The notes beneath the pieces were generated by a model that did not search any database, had not been told where the DNA came from, and saw nothing but the letters and a program-made list of their open reading frames with translations. Made by a program: the position numbers and the translations under genes. Source: an uncultured Lachnospiraceae bacterium (GTDB lineage Bacteria > Bacillota > Clostridia > Lachnospirales > Lachnospiraceae). Taken from it: a stretch of DNA of 50,857 nucleotides. The stretch is taken from positions 1 through 50,857 of the forward strand of contig CAMJPD010000004.1 of the NCBI GenBank assembly GCA_946407765.1, read 5' to 3'. This document shows positions 1 to 9,516 of this stretch, piece after piece; positions within the stretch are counted from its first letter, which is position 1, and each line of letters begins with the position of its first letter.

Positions 1-275
1 ATGTCTGTTTTTATATTATTTTCTTTTTCATCAAAATAAATTTTATTTATATTATTTCCATAATTATTTTCTATTAAAAATTTATTTTGATTTTTATCAT
101 ATCTTACTACTGTTATATTTATACCGCATTTTTTAAAGAGTTTTTCAGCATCTGCCTTAAGGAGGTTATAATTCTTATCACATGACAAAATTAAATCATA
201 CCCGCTTTCTGCAAAAATGCTAGCAAGGGCAGATCCTATTCCTCTTGATGCACCTGTTATAAAAACTCTTGCCAC
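1..275 (-). CDS. Short-chain dehydrogenase/reductase, N-terminal part (runs off window)
   Basis: The visible 91 residues begin MARVFITGASRGIGSALA, the Rossmann TGxxxGIG dinucleotide-binding motif of the SDR family (FabG-like 3-oxoacyl-ACP reductases and relatives). The start is GTG at 273-275, preceded by AAGGTG at ribosome-binding distance and 10 bp after the stop of the upstream 5'-nucleotidase gene, so the two are probably co-transcribed. After the first beta-alpha-beta unit the protein is unusually rich in Asn, Lys and Ile (about residues 62-91), where SDRs normally carry the NxxD region. The substrate cannot be told because the catalytic YxxxK lies outside the window. SDR assignment is firm; anything finer is open. 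Confidence 0.8.
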   Translation of the reverse strand, partial: MARVFITGASRGIGSALASIFAESGYDLILSCDKNYNLLKADAEKLFKKCGINITVVRYDKNQNKFLIENNYGNNINKIYFDEKENNIKTD

Positions 276-285
276 TTAGATCACC

Positions 286-2031
286 TTATTCATTATGAAT
301 TATAATTCTTTCTTCCCCATATGGATCAGAATATTTTTCTGGAATTTTTCCACCTAAAGTTTTTTCTATATATTCTACTACGATAAGATAATCTGTTCCT
401 ATATTGTCTTTAAGGATTTTACTTTCATCAAATGCTGTATATCCATCTCCATTTTCTCTTGCTGTATAAGATAAAGTTGTAAATTTATATTTCTTTTCTG
501 GATCAACTGGAGTGCCGTTAATTTTTAAATTTTTAACTCTTCTTTCGCCTTCTATTCCTACACACATTCCATTTTCGTCTTTCTTACATGGATTTTCAAT
601 TGATGTATCAAGCTCAAATGTCATTCCTGAAACTTGTGGAAAGGCTCCATTTTCTCCTGGACATGCAGAGCAACCCCATTCAAGAGCATCAAGAATTTGC
701 TGGCCTGTTATTTCCATAAGACATAGGACATTGTTAAATGGCTGAACATTTTTTATGTCAACAATTTTTATTTCGCCTTTTGGAATTTCTGTTCTAACAC
801 CGCCGCCATTTACCATTGCACAATCGGCGCCAGTTTTTTCTTTATATGCATCTGCGACAAGGTCGCCGAGGTTTGTTTCCATGCGGCGAACTATTCTTAT
901 AGGAACACCTTGTGAATCCTTAGCTTCTGGATCATAAATTGCTAAAGTATAATCTGTTGTTCCAATTACTCTTGACATCTTATCGCCAATTGTTTTTAAT
1001 CTTTCATCAATAAGTTTTGATACTTCATTTTCATATTTTATTTCAGTTTCACCTTCTTTTGGTGCTTCGTATTTTATTAAATCATGTTTTATTTCTCCAC
1101 TTGTAGTAAATGTAACAATGCCTACACAATTTAATTTTGTTCCAAGACCCATGCGAATTGTACTGCGTCCTTTTTTATCTTTCATAACTACCTGGTCTGT
1201 GTCGTGACTATGGCCATCCAGGAAAACATCTATTCCATGAACATTGGAAATTATATCGTTATATCTATATGGCTTAGACATTTCTTTATTGCCTATGTGG
1301 GCAACTGCAATTACATAAGACGCACCTTTAGATTTTACTTCATCTACCATTTCTTGAACTCTAGTATATAAAGTTTGGCCATCATCACCTTGCATAAAAC
1401 CATAGATATAATTATCGTTTTCATCTTGGAAAAATTTTGGGTTAGATGTTGTAAGTGTTTCTGGTGTTGAAATACCTATGAAGGCAAATTTCACTCCATC
1501 AAAGTCCTTAATTACATATGGATCAAAGATGAGTTCATTATTTTTTGTAAAATTGCATGATATGTATGGAGTATTTAATTTTTCAGTGTTAGAAAAGAAT
1601 CTATCCATACCATAATCAAAATCATGGTTTCCTGGAGTTAGTATGTCATAACCTGCAGTATTTATTATATCTACAACATCTTCACCTTCACTTTCACTTG
1701 ATAAGAGGCCACCTTGTAATACATCTCCATCATCAATTAAAAGTGTATAATTGCCTTCTTTTTCTAATTCTTTTCTCATCTCAACTATTTTTGGAAGTGT
1801 GAGATTTTGATCTACACCGGCGTGTATATCAGATGTAACGATGAGTTTTAGATCATGTTGCAAAAAATTATTCTGTGGTGTATGGTCACTACCTGAGTCT
1901 GTGGTTGTTGTGCTAATTGCACTGTCTAAACTAGTTGCAGGATTTGCACTATTAGTTTTAGAACATGCAACAAAAATAGTAAATGCTAAAGAAGCTATAA
2001 GAGTAATGATAAATAAAAATTTTCTTTTCAT
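286..2031 (-). CDS. 5'-nucleotidase / 2',3'-cyclic phosphodiesterase lipoprotein (UshA-like)
   Basis: Secreted, lipid-anchored metallophosphoesterase of the UshA/YfkN type, expected to release phosphate and nucleosides from extracellular nucleotides. A signal peptide ends in a lipobox with Cys23 (FVAC). The metallophosphoesterase domain shows SDIH (67-70), DDGD (100-103), GNHD (134-137), AHIG (244-247) and GHSHD (273-277), which supply the two-metal site. The C-terminal 5'-nucleotidase domain shows VNGGGVRTEIP (407-417). A Ser/Thr-rich linker (about 24-55) follows the lipid anchor. The length of 581 residues is normal. SD AAGG precedes the ATG. It lies 29 bp after htpG and 10 bp before the dehydrogenase. 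The exact substrate is not determined. Confidence 0.92.
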   Translation of the reverse strand: MKRKFLFIITLIASLAFTIFVACSKTNSANPATSLDSAISTTTTDSGSDHTPQNNFLQHDLKLIVTSDIHAGVDQNLTLPKIVEMRKELEKEGNYTLLIDDGDVLQGGLLSSESEGEDVVDIINTAGYDILTPGNHDFDYGMDRFFSNTEKLNTPYISCNFTKNNELIFDPYVIKDFDGVKFAFIGISTPETLTTSNPKFFQDENDNYIYGFMQGDDGQTLYTRVQEMVDEVKSKGASYVIAVAHIGNKEMSKPYRYNDIISNVHGIDVFLDGHSHDTDQVVMKDKKGRSTIRMGLGTKLNCVGIVTFTTSGEIKHDLIKYEAPKEGETEIKYENEVSKLIDERLKTIGDKMSRVIGTTDYTLAIYDPEAKDSQGVPIRIVRRMETNLGDLVADAYKEKTGADCAMVNGGGVRTEIPKGEIKIVDIKNVQPFNNVLCLMEITGQQILDALEWGCSACPGENGAFPQVSGMTFELDTSIENPCKKDENGMCVGIEGERRVKNLKINGTPVDPEKKYKFTTLSYTARENGDGYTAFDESKILKDNIGTDYLIVVEYIEKTLGGKIPEKYSDPYGEERIIIHNE

Positions 2032-2060
2032 AATTATACCTTCCTATGGAAATATAAATG

Positions 2061-3947
2061 TTAGTCTGCCATGAGACTACAAACAAGATCGCTTAGTTCT
2101 GATGGATTATCTATCTTCATGCCACCAATGAGACGGGCTTGCGAATATAAAATCTTAGTATATTTTGCAAGTTTATCCTTGTCGGTTTCATATAATGATT
2201 TTATCTTGGAAGCAATAGGATGATTTAGGTTTATTTCTAATATTGCTTTTGCTTTTACATCATTATCATTTCCTGGCATAGAACTTAAAACATTCTCCAT
2301 CTCAAGAGATACACTTCCTTCGGTAGACAAACATACTGGATGGTTTTTAAGAACTGAAGAAAAACGAACGCTATCTACTTTATCACCAAGTTCTTTCTTC
2401 ATAAAATCAAAAAGGGTAGCTGATTTTTCATTTTCTTCTTTTAGTTTTTCTTTATCTTCCTTGCTATCTATATCAAGAGACTTATCTGTTACATTTAAAA
2501 ATTCGTGGCCCTCATATTCTCTTAAGGCTTTTATTGAAAATTCATCTATTTCAGCTGTAAGATATAAAACTTCAAGGCCCTTTTCCTTTACGGCCTCTGC
2601 CTGAGGGAGCATTTTTACTGCATCTATACTTGAACCTGATGCATAATAAATTTGCTTTTGGTCTGATTTCATTCTTGATACATATTCTTTTAAGGTTACT
2701 TTCTTTTCTTCAAATGAAGATGTAAACATTATTAGGTCTTTTAGTGTTTCACTATTCATTCCATAAGTTGAATAAATGCCATATTTTAATTGAAGGCCAA
2801 AGGCATCATAAAATTTTTCATAAGAGGCTCTATCGCTTTCTAAAAGTTTAGTAAGTTCATTTTTTATTTTCTTTTCAAGACCACCTGCTATAACTTTTAA
2901 TTGTTTATTATGTTGGAGCATTTCGCGGGAAATATTAAGTGATAAGTCTGGACTATCAACAACTCCCTTAACAAAACTAAAATAATCTGGAAGGAGGTCC
3001 GCACACTTATCCATTATTAGTACGCCATTACTATATAATTCAAGTCCTTTTTCAAAAGTTTTAGAGTAATAATCAAAAGGTGCTTTAGATGGAATAAACA
3101 TGAGTGCCTTAAATGAAGGCATACCGTCACTAGAAAAATGTATGGTGTGGAGTGGGTCTTCAAAGTCATAAAATTTTTCTTTATAAAATGAAGAATATTC
3201 TTCTTTTTTAATATCCTTAGGACTCTTGTTCCAAAGTGGAGTCATACTATTTAGGACATCAACTTCTTTATAATCTTCATATTCATCCTTAGAGCCTTCT
3301 TTAAGTCTTGATTTTGAAACTTCCATCTTGATAGGATACTTAATATAATTAGAATATTTTGAAACTAGATTTCTAATTCTAAATTCTTCAAGATACTCAC
3401 TATAATTTTCATCTTCACTATCAGCTCTTAAGTGCAATATTATTTCTGTTCCTATATCGGCCTTAGTGGTTTCATCTATAGCAAAACCATCAACACCACT
3501 TGACTGCCAAGTATATGCCTTATCACTATCAACTTTTTTAGTATTAACCGTTATTGAATCAGCAACCATGAAGGCAGAATAAAAGCCAACACCAAATTGA
3601 CCTATGATGTCGGTCTTGCCCTTAGCTTCATCATCTTGTTTAAAATCAAAAGAACCACTTTTTGCAATTGTGCCAAGGTTATTTTCTAGTTCATCCTTGT
3701 CCATTCCTATTCCGTTGTCTGAAATAGTAATCGTTCTTTTATCTTTATCTACTGCTATAAAAATTTCAAAAGATCCACTCTTTAGTGAATACTTCTGGTC
3801 TGTGAGTGATAAGAAATGTCTCTTATCAATAGCATCTGATGCATTAGATATGATTTCACGTAAAAAAATTTCTTTGTGGGTATAAACAGAATTTATCATC
3901 ATATCAAGAAGTTTTTTGGATTCTGTTTGGAACTGTTTCTTTTCCAT
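2061..3947 (-). CDS. htpG: Molecular chaperone HtpG (Hsp90)
   Basis: Cytosolic ATP-dependent dimeric chaperone of 628 residues, the normal bacterial length. The N-terminal GHKL ATPase domain is intact: the E31 general base in FLREIISNASDA, N35 for Mg, D77 and G79 in SDNGIGM, and the lid glycine motif GQFGVGFYSAF (116-126). The middle and C-terminal domains follow without a break. SD AGGAGA lies just before the ATG. It sits 27 bp after glmS and 29 bp before the 5'-nucleotidase gene, so it is probably read from the same long minus-strand transcript. No CIRCE-type operator was seen immediately upstream. Confidence 0.97.
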   Translation of the reverse strand: MEKKQFQTESKKLLDMMINSVYTHKEIFLREIISNASDAIDKRHFLSLTDQKYSLKSGSFEIFIAVDKDKRTITISDNGIGMDKDELENNLGTIAKSGSFDFKQDDEAKGKTDIIGQFGVGFYSAFMVADSITVNTKKVDSDKAYTWQSSGVDGFAIDETTKADIGTEIILHLRADSEDENYSEYLEEFRIRNLVSKYSNYIKYPIKMEVSKSRLKEGSKDEYEDYKEVDVLNSMTPLWNKSPKDIKKEEYSSFYKEKFYDFEDPLHTIHFSSDGMPSFKALMFIPSKAPFDYYSKTFEKGLELYSNGVLIMDKCADLLPDYFSFVKGVVDSPDLSLNISREMLQHNKQLKVIAGGLEKKIKNELTKLLESDRASYEKFYDAFGLQLKYGIYSTYGMNSETLKDLIMFTSSFEEKKVTLKEYVSRMKSDQKQIYYASGSSIDAVKMLPQAEAVKEKGLEVLYLTAEIDEFSIKALREYEGHEFLNVTDKSLDIDSKEDKEKLKEENEKSATLFDFMKKELGDKVDSVRFSSVLKNHPVCLSTEGSVSLEMENVLSSMPGNDNDVKAKAILEINLNHPIASKIKSLYETDKDKLAKYTKILYSQARLIGGMKIDNPSELSDLVCSLMAD

Positions 3948-3974
3948 GATATCTCCTATTTTATTTAATTTTTA

Positions 3975-5798
3975 TTATTCTACTGTTACTGATTTTGCAA
4001 GATTTTTTGGTTTATCTATATCGCAGCCTCTTTCCTTAGCAATATAATATGAAAATAATTGAAGAGGAACTACTTCACATGCTGCAACAAAAAGCGAGTT
4101 TATCTTAGGAATTAAAATTACATCACTAGCTTCAGTAAATATATCTTTATTATCTTCATCTGTGACTGCAACAACATTTGCCCCCCTTGCCTTTACTTCC
4201 TTAACATTGGACATAGTCTTGGCATATAGATCTTCTCTACAAGCAAGAGCAACAACGAGACTTCCATCTTCTATGAGAGCAATTGTTCCATGCTTTAACT
4301 CACCTGCTGCATAAGCTTCTGAGTGAAGATAAGAAATTTCTTTTAATTTAAGTGATGCTTCAAGACCAACTGCATAATCAAGATTTCTGCCTATAAAGAA
4401 AACAACATCATTCTTGTAATATTTCCTAGCAAGTTTTTCTACATTAGGATTTAAATCAATTGAACGTTGAATTCTTTCTGGTAATTGCATAATATCATCA
4501 ACAAGATTATTATAAATTTTTTCATCTATAGTTTTTAATTTATCTGCAAGCCATACTGCAAAAAGATCAAATACTGCAACTTGAGTTGTATAGCCCTTAG
4601 TTGTTGCAACTGCAATTTCTGGTCCTGCATAAGTATATAAAACAAAGTCTGCAAGTTTTGCAATTGTACTTCCAACAACATTTACTATTGCAAGAACTTT
4701 AGAACCTCGAGCCTTACATTCCTTCAGTGCTGCTATAGTATCAGCTGTCTCACCTGATTGAGATACAACTATTGTTAAAGCTTTTTCATTAATAACTGGG
4801 CTTGAATATCTAAGTTCACTTGCGTATTCTATCTTAACTGACTTCTTACACAATTCTTCTATAATATAACGGCCTACATAACCTGCATGGAAGGCAGAGC
4901 CACAAGCTGAAATGACAATTCTTTCTATATTCTTGCATGCAGATGCTAGTTCTTCTTCATTTTCTAAGACAATACGGCCATTTTTAATTCTTGGTTCTAT
5001 TGCAGACTTGATTGCCTTTGGTTGTTCCATAATTTCCTTGAGCATAAAATGTTCGTAGCCACCCTTTTCAGCAGATTCTACATCCCACTCTACTTTAGAA
5101 ATTTCCTTCTTTACTTCATTTCCCTTAAAATCATAAATTGTAACTTTGTCTTTAGATATTTCTGCAAACTCACCATCTTCAAGATAAATTACGTTCTTGG
5201 TATGCCCTATAATTGCAGTTACATCTGATGCAAAAAGATTTTCACCATCACCTATGCCAACAATTAGCGGTGCAAAATACTTGGCTGCATAAGCAACGCC
5301 TGGATTATCACTACATATAACGCCTATTGCATAAGAACCTTCAAGTCTAGATACTGTCTTAAGAAAAGCTTCCTTAACATCTCCTTTATAATAATGTTCA
5401 AGTAAGTGAACAATTACTTCAGTATCTGTTTCACTTAAAAACTTATATCCCTCTTTTATTAATTCTTCTTTTAATTCAAGATAATTTTCTATAATACCAT
5501 TGTGGACTATGGCAAATTTGCCATCGGAAGATAAGTGCGGATGGGCATTAACATCTGTTGGAGCTCCATGTGTTGCCCATCTTGTATGACCTATGCCACA
5601 AGGACCTTCTAATTTATCATTATCTAGTTTTTGTTTTAAATTTTCTAGGTTGCCTGATGCTTTAAGCATTCTAAGTGAGCCATTGTTGTTTACTGCGATG
5701 CCTGCAGAATCATAACCTCTGTACTCTAAATGTTTTAGACCTGTATAGATCGCATCAACTGCTTTTTCTTTTCCTGAGAAACCAACTATACCGCACAT
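3975..5798 (-). CDS. glmS: Glutamine--fructose-6-phosphate aminotransferase (isomerizing)
   Basis: Makes glucosamine-6-phosphate from fructose-6-phosphate and glutamine, the entry step to UDP-GlcNAc for peptidoglycan. The class II glutaminase domain starts MCGIVGF with nucleophile Cys2. Two SIS domains follow (SQSGETADT and EASLKLKEISYLHSEAY regions), and the C-terminus is the conserved LAKSVTVE. At 607 residues it has the usual length. The gene begins 12 bp after the TRAP permease stop and its SD is weak and distant, so translation may be coupled. There is no room for a glmS ribozyme, which commonly sits in the glmS leader of many Firmicutes; control must therefore differ here. Confidence 0.97.
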   Translation of the reverse strand: MCGIVGFSGKEKAVDAIYTGLKHLEYRGYDSAGIAVNNNGSLRMLKASGNLENLKQKLDNDKLEGPCGIGHTRWATHGAPTDVNAHPHLSSDGKFAIVHNGIIENYLELKEELIKEGYKFLSETDTEVIVHLLEHYYKGDVKEAFLKTVSRLEGSYAIGVICSDNPGVAYAAKYFAPLIVGIGDGENLFASDVTAIIGHTKNVIYLEDGEFAEISKDKVTIYDFKGNEVKKEISKVEWDVESAEKGGYEHFMLKEIMEQPKAIKSAIEPRIKNGRIVLENEEELASACKNIERIVISACGSAFHAGYVGRYIIEELCKKSVKIEYASELRYSSPVINEKALTIVVSQSGETADTIAALKECKARGSKVLAIVNVVGSTIAKLADFVLYTYAGPEIAVATTKGYTTQVAVFDLFAVWLADKLKTIDEKIYNNLVDDIMQLPERIQRSIDLNPNVEKLARKYYKNDVVFFIGRNLDYAVGLEASLKLKEISYLHSEAYAAGELKHGTIALIEDGSLVVALACREDLYAKTMSNVKEVKARGANVVAVTDEDNKDIFTEASDVILIPKINSLFVAACEVVPLQLFSYYIAKERGCDIDKPKNLAKSVTVE

Positions 5799-5810
5799 AT
5801 TTACTTAACT

Positions 5811-7913
5811 TTATACTTCCTTTTTCGTTTTTCTTTTAATTATTTTACTTAGGAATAAAACTCCAAATACGCAGGTGAGTCCTATAACATCTGATTCAAG
5901 TCCTGGATATATAAGAAGGAGTCCTCCAAATATTAAAATTGCTCTTTCTATTCTTCCAACTGGTGCAAGTGCAAAGCCTCTAATACCAGCTGCAACGCCA
6001 AACATTCCTGCAAGTGAAGTTATTACTATAGTAATGACTTCAAAAATATTAGTATTGATAAATAAAAGTGCTGGGTTAAGACCAAAAATATATGGAACTA
6101 TGAATGCTGCAATTGCAAGAAGTGATGCATTGATTGCAGTTTTCATAGGCTTTGCCTCTGCTATTGCAGCACCTGCATAGGCAGCAAGTGCAACTGGAGG
6201 AGTGATATCTGCAACTATTCCAAAATAGAAAACAAACATATGGGCCGCAAAATTATTCATTCCCATCTCAGTTAATATAGGAGCACAAGTTGTTGCCATA
6301 ATTACATAGTTAGCTGTAGTTGGAACGCCCATACCAAGAACTATACAAGTAATCATAGTAAGGAACATTGCAATTAGTAGCTGACCTTGTGGGTGACTAA
6401 CTATACTTGATACACTTACTATTCCTGAAATTAAAATCTGTCCTATACCTGTTGATGTGATAATGCAAGCAATTATTCCTGCTGCACTACATGCGACGCC
6501 TACTGTTGTTGCAGATTTTGCACCAGCAACAAGTCCTGTAAATATTTTATATAATGACATTTCAGATGTATCTTTAGTTAAAAAATCTTCATATACGAAA
6601 TGTTTTGTATATGTTGCAAGTGCTGTGGTTACATCTACTTTCTTTGGACTAGCAAAATATTTCTTGGCATCTGTAATTATAGCAACAATAATTGCAGCAA
6701 CAGTTGCAACAACTGCTGCAAGTGGAAGTGTGTAATTTATAATTAAGTACACTAGTATTATAAGTGGGAAAACTAAATACCAAGAATCTTTTAATATATT
6801 AGTCAGTTTTGGTAATTCTCTTTTTGATAATCCTTTAAGCCCAAGTTTTTTAGCTTCAAGATGAACTGAAATAAATATTCCTGCAAAATATAAAAGAGCA
6901 GGTAGACATGCACGAAGTGCAATGAAACTATATTTCTGATTGGTATATTCAATCATAAGGAAGGCTGCCGCACCCATGATAGGAGGCATTATTTGCCCAC
7001 CTGTTGATGCTGCTGCTTCTACTGCACCTGCAAACTCTCCTTTATATCCATTCTTCTTCATAAGAGGAATAGTGATTGCACCTGTTGTAACAGTGTTTCC
7101 AACTGATGAACCGCTTACCATACCGCAAAGTGCAGATGAGATAACTGCAACTTTGGCAGGACCACCGCTTGACCCTCCTGCTACTGAATTAGCAAACTGG
7201 ATAAAAAAGTCTGATATGCCGGTCCTTTCAAGGAAGGAACCAAAGATTACAAATAAAACTATAAATGTCTGACATGCTCTTATTGGAGTTCCTATGATTC
7301 CATCTGTTGTATAAAAGAGGTCGTAAACATTTCTATTGAGCATTGCAAATAGATTTGGATTTCTTGTAAATCTGTAAACAAGGCCATAAATTATAAAGCT
7401 GGTTGCGACAATTACTATAGGAAGTCCAACCGCTCTTCTACATGCTTCAAGAGTCGCAATTATTCCTATAACTCCAAGAATTAGAAGAAATGGCCCTATA
7501 TTTAAGCCTTTATTTATAATTTCACTTGCGTGAAATACAAACCAAAAATATGCAAAACCACCGCCTGCGCAAAGTAAAATATCATACCAAGGCATGTGAT
7601 TTTCCTTGACAGCCCTATCTTTCCTAGCTGGATACAAAAGGTAAACAAAAACAACTACTGCACCTGTAAATGATGCTCTGTTAATTCTTGTATCAAAATG
7701 AAAAATAAAATTTATAAGGACCGAGTAGATGGCAAATGCTGCAAGAAAAAGATTTATGATTAACTCTCTTACTCCTGTCCACTTACGAGTATTAGAGCCT
7801 TGGTCATACTTTTCAAGAACCTTATTTATTTTTTCTTTAATATCACTATGATGCGCTTCATACTGAGCGTGCACCATATCATCTTGTTTTGCATTTGTAT
7901 TCTTGCCTGGCAT
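5811..7913 (-). CDS. TRAP transporter fused permease (DctQM type, TAXI system)
   Basis: Membrane component of a sodium-driven TRAP importer. The N-terminal part (about 1-190) is a DctQ-like four-helix unit after a charged cytosolic leader. The rest is the large DctM unit with the family glycine/proline signatures GGQIMPPIMGAAAFLM, LGMGVPTTANYVI and DITPPVALAAYAGAAI. At 700 residues it matches TAXI-type 4TM/12TM fusions. The upstream genes encode the TAXI receptor and the DUF1850 lipoprotein, the usual companions. SD AAAAGGGG precedes the ATG. The substrate is not deducible; TAXI systems with known ligands mostly take up dicarboxylates or glutamate-like acids, so this is only a family hint. 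Confidence 0.93.
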   Translation of the reverse strand: MPGKNTNAKQDDMVHAQYEAHHSDIKEKINKVLEKYDQGSNTRKWTGVRELIINLFLAAFAIYSVLINFIFHFDTRINRASFTGAVVVFVYLLYPARKDRAVKENHMPWYDILLCAGGGFAYFWFVFHASEIINKGLNIGPFLLILGVIGIIATLEACRRAVGLPIVIVATSFIIYGLVYRFTRNPNLFAMLNRNVYDLFYTTDGIIGTPIRACQTFIVLFVIFGSFLERTGISDFFIQFANSVAGGSSGGPAKVAVISSALCGMVSGSSVGNTVTTGAITIPLMKKNGYKGEFAGAVEAAASTGGQIMPPIMGAAAFLMIEYTNQKYSFIALRACLPALLYFAGIFISVHLEAKKLGLKGLSKRELPKLTNILKDSWYLVFPLIILVYLIINYTLPLAAVVATVAAIIVAIITDAKKYFASPKKVDVTTALATYTKHFVYEDFLTKDTSEMSLYKIFTGLVAGAKSATTVGVACSAAGIIACIITSTGIGQILISGIVSVSSIVSHPQGQLLIAMFLTMITCIVLGMGVPTTANYVIMATTCAPILTEMGMNNFAAHMFVFYFGIVADITPPVALAAYAGAAIAEAKPMKTAINASLLAIAAFIVPYIFGLNPALLFINTNIFEVITIVITSLAGMFGVAAGIRGFALAPVGRIERAILIFGGLLLIYPGLESDVIGLTCVFGVLFLSKIIKRKTKKEV

Positions 7914-7940
7914 GTATTTCCCCTTTTAATATTTGCCTAA

Positions 7941-8444
7941 CTAATTAATTTTAAATTCTATATGTGCATTCTTCCCGCAAAGACCTAAGAGCGATATTTC
8001 TTTATCTTCCATTCTTAATATATGGTCTGAAATTGTTCCTACAAAATAAGTTAGGTGATCTATTTTTTTATTTATATTAGATACAATCATCTCGCCATTA
8101 TCGCCATAAGAAAAACTCTCGCCTTCATTGAGCTCGGTCTGAACTCCTGCGCCAAATCCGTAATAAGTTGTTTTGGTAACGTATATGTTCCCATCCCCAT
8201 CTATTTCATAATAGTCGCGCACTGGAGAATTATTTACTGAATGAATAAACTCAACGCTGAATTCATATGGAGTGTTATTTATTTTGTATCTTTCTAATAC
8301 AGCGCCCGTGTTAGTATTTGTTATGCATAAATATTTTGTTTTGGTACAAGCTGTAAAAATAAAAATCGTCAGTAAAACTAACGCTCTAATGACGATTTGC
8401 TTTATTGAATCATATTGCTTTTTTGTTCTGCAAAAGAGCTTAAT
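7941..8444 (-). CDS. DUF1850 lipoprotein of the TRAP-TAXI system, probable ATT start
   Basis: Small companion protein of TAXI-type TRAP transporters. The DUF1850 signatures are present: FIHSVNNSPV (67-75 of the long form), then TYYGFGAGV. The only in-frame ATG/GTG/TTG start is the GTG at 8220-8222, which falls inside HSVNNSPV and would cut the domain and remove the export signal. Reading upstream in frame gives a lipoprotein signal peptide (MKLFCRTKK, then IRALVLLTIFIFTAC, Cys33). The frame is open back to an ATT codon at 8442-8444 that overlaps the TAXI stop by one base (TAATT, like a TAATG coupling), with AAGGA upstream. The full protein is then 167 residues. The domain is secure; the ATT start is inferred. 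Confidence 0.78.
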   Translation of the reverse strand: MKLFCRTKKQYDSIKQIVIRALVLLTIFIFTACTKTKYLCITNTNTGAVLERYKINNTPYEFSVEFIHSVNNSPVRDYYEIDGDGNIYVTKTTYYGFGAGVQTELNEGESFSYGDNGEMIVSNINKKIDHLTYFVGTISDHILRMEDKEISLLGLCGKNAHIEFKIN

Positions 8445-9400
8445 TACTTCACTAGTCCTTTTTCTTTATAATACTTTAATGCACCAGGGTGGATGTTGAT
8501 TGACTTAGCTGTCTCATATGCATAATTTATGTCGATCTGTTCTGCCTTGGCATGTTGGAAATCATTCTTATACTCGAATAAGCCCTTAGTAAATTCGTAA
8601 ACTGTATCTTCTGAAACATTGTTGCCTGCAATAAATGTTGCCACAACTGCTGCAGTCTGTCTTGCACCGTTAATCTTGCTATATGTTCCATTAGGTATTG
8701 TTGCCTTAGAATAGAATGAATACTTGCTCTGAAGTGCAGCTAAATGCACATCATCTATATTTAAAATTTCAAAATCATAATTAGATGCAAGTTCTGTAAT
8801 TGCTACTGTAGGATGTCCTGCAACAACAAATGCGGCATCTATTGTTCCATTCTTAAGTGAATCAGCGCTGTCTGCAAATGATTGATTGTTCTTCTTAATG
8901 TCCTTATCTATATCCATGCCATAAGCTTCAAGAACTTGGCGTGCATTAAATTCAACGCCAGATCCTGCATCACCTACTGATACAACCTTGCCTCTTAATT
9001 GATCTACAGACGTAATTCCCTTCTGAGCTACTATCTGAATTGTTTCTGGATAAACACCTGCTATAGAAGAAAAACTTGTTACTGGGTTTGAACCTTCAAA
9101 CATATCTGTTGCTGTATATGCATAATACATAACATCATTTTGAAGAAGTGCTATCTTACAATCGCCACTATCTACTAATTGAACATTGGCCTTAGATGCA
9201 CCTGTTGATTCTACTGTAAAATTTATCTTTCCACCTAATTTATCATTTAATACTTGTGCAACTACTCCTGTGAAACCATAATATGTTCCACTTGTTCCAC
9301 CTGTTGCTATTGCTACATTATTAGATGAGCCACAAGAAGATAGAGAAAAAACAAGTGAGCCCAAAAGTATTATTGATAAAATTCTTTTAATATTTTTCAT
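8444..9400 (-). CDS. TAXI-family TRAP solute-binding lipoprotein
   Basis: Extracytoplasmic receptor that delivers substrate to the fused TRAP permease encoded two genes downstream. The signal peptide ends in lipobox SLSSC (Cys23). The mature N-terminus NVAIATGGTSGTYYGFTG is the hallmark of the TAXI (TRAP-associated extracytoplasmic immunogenic) family, and the conserved LLQNDVMYYAY and VSVGDAGSGVEFNARQVLEAYG segments follow. The length of 318 residues is typical. A strong SD (AAAGGGGGGG) precedes the ATG and a sigma-A-like promoter lies just upstream, making this the first gene of the long minus-strand unit. Confidence 0.94.
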   Translation of the reverse strand: MKNIKRILSIILLGSLVFSLSSCGSSNNVAIATGGTSGTYYGFTGVVAQVLNDKLGGKINFTVESTGASKANVQLVDSGDCKIALLQNDVMYYAYTATDMFEGSNPVTSFSSIAGVYPETIQIVAQKGITSVDQLRGKVVSVGDAGSGVEFNARQVLEAYGMDIDKDIKKNNQSFADSADSLKNGTIDAAFVVAGHPTVAITELASNYDFEILNIDDVHLAALQSKYSFYSKATIPNGTYSKINGARQTAAVVATFIAGNNVSEDTVYEFTKGLFEYKNDFQHAKAEQIDINYAYETAKSINIHPGALKYYKEKGLVK

Positions 9401-9436
9401 AACCCCCCCTTTATGTCCATTAATTACGACTTTTAT

Positions 9437-9465
9437 ATACTACCACATGGCAATAATTTATGCAA
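9437..9465 (-). promoter_or_regulatory. Sigma-A-type promoter of the TAXI/TRAP operon
   Basis: On the minus strand TTGCAT (9460-9465) and TAGTAT (9437-9442) are separated by 17 bp, and the TAXI start codon is 37 bp downstream of the -10. This is the only good promoter in the gap between murI and the TAXI gene, and the match to consensus is 4-5 of 6 in each box. Confidence 0.6.
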
Positions 9466-9516
9466 ATATATGCACTATTTTAATATATAATGATTAAGCA
9501 TTTATTCTAAATTGTA

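Noticed and set aside
5799..5810. glmS ribozyme
   Set aside because: Only 12 bp separate glmS from the upstream stop, and the permease 3' end does not show the ribozyme core.
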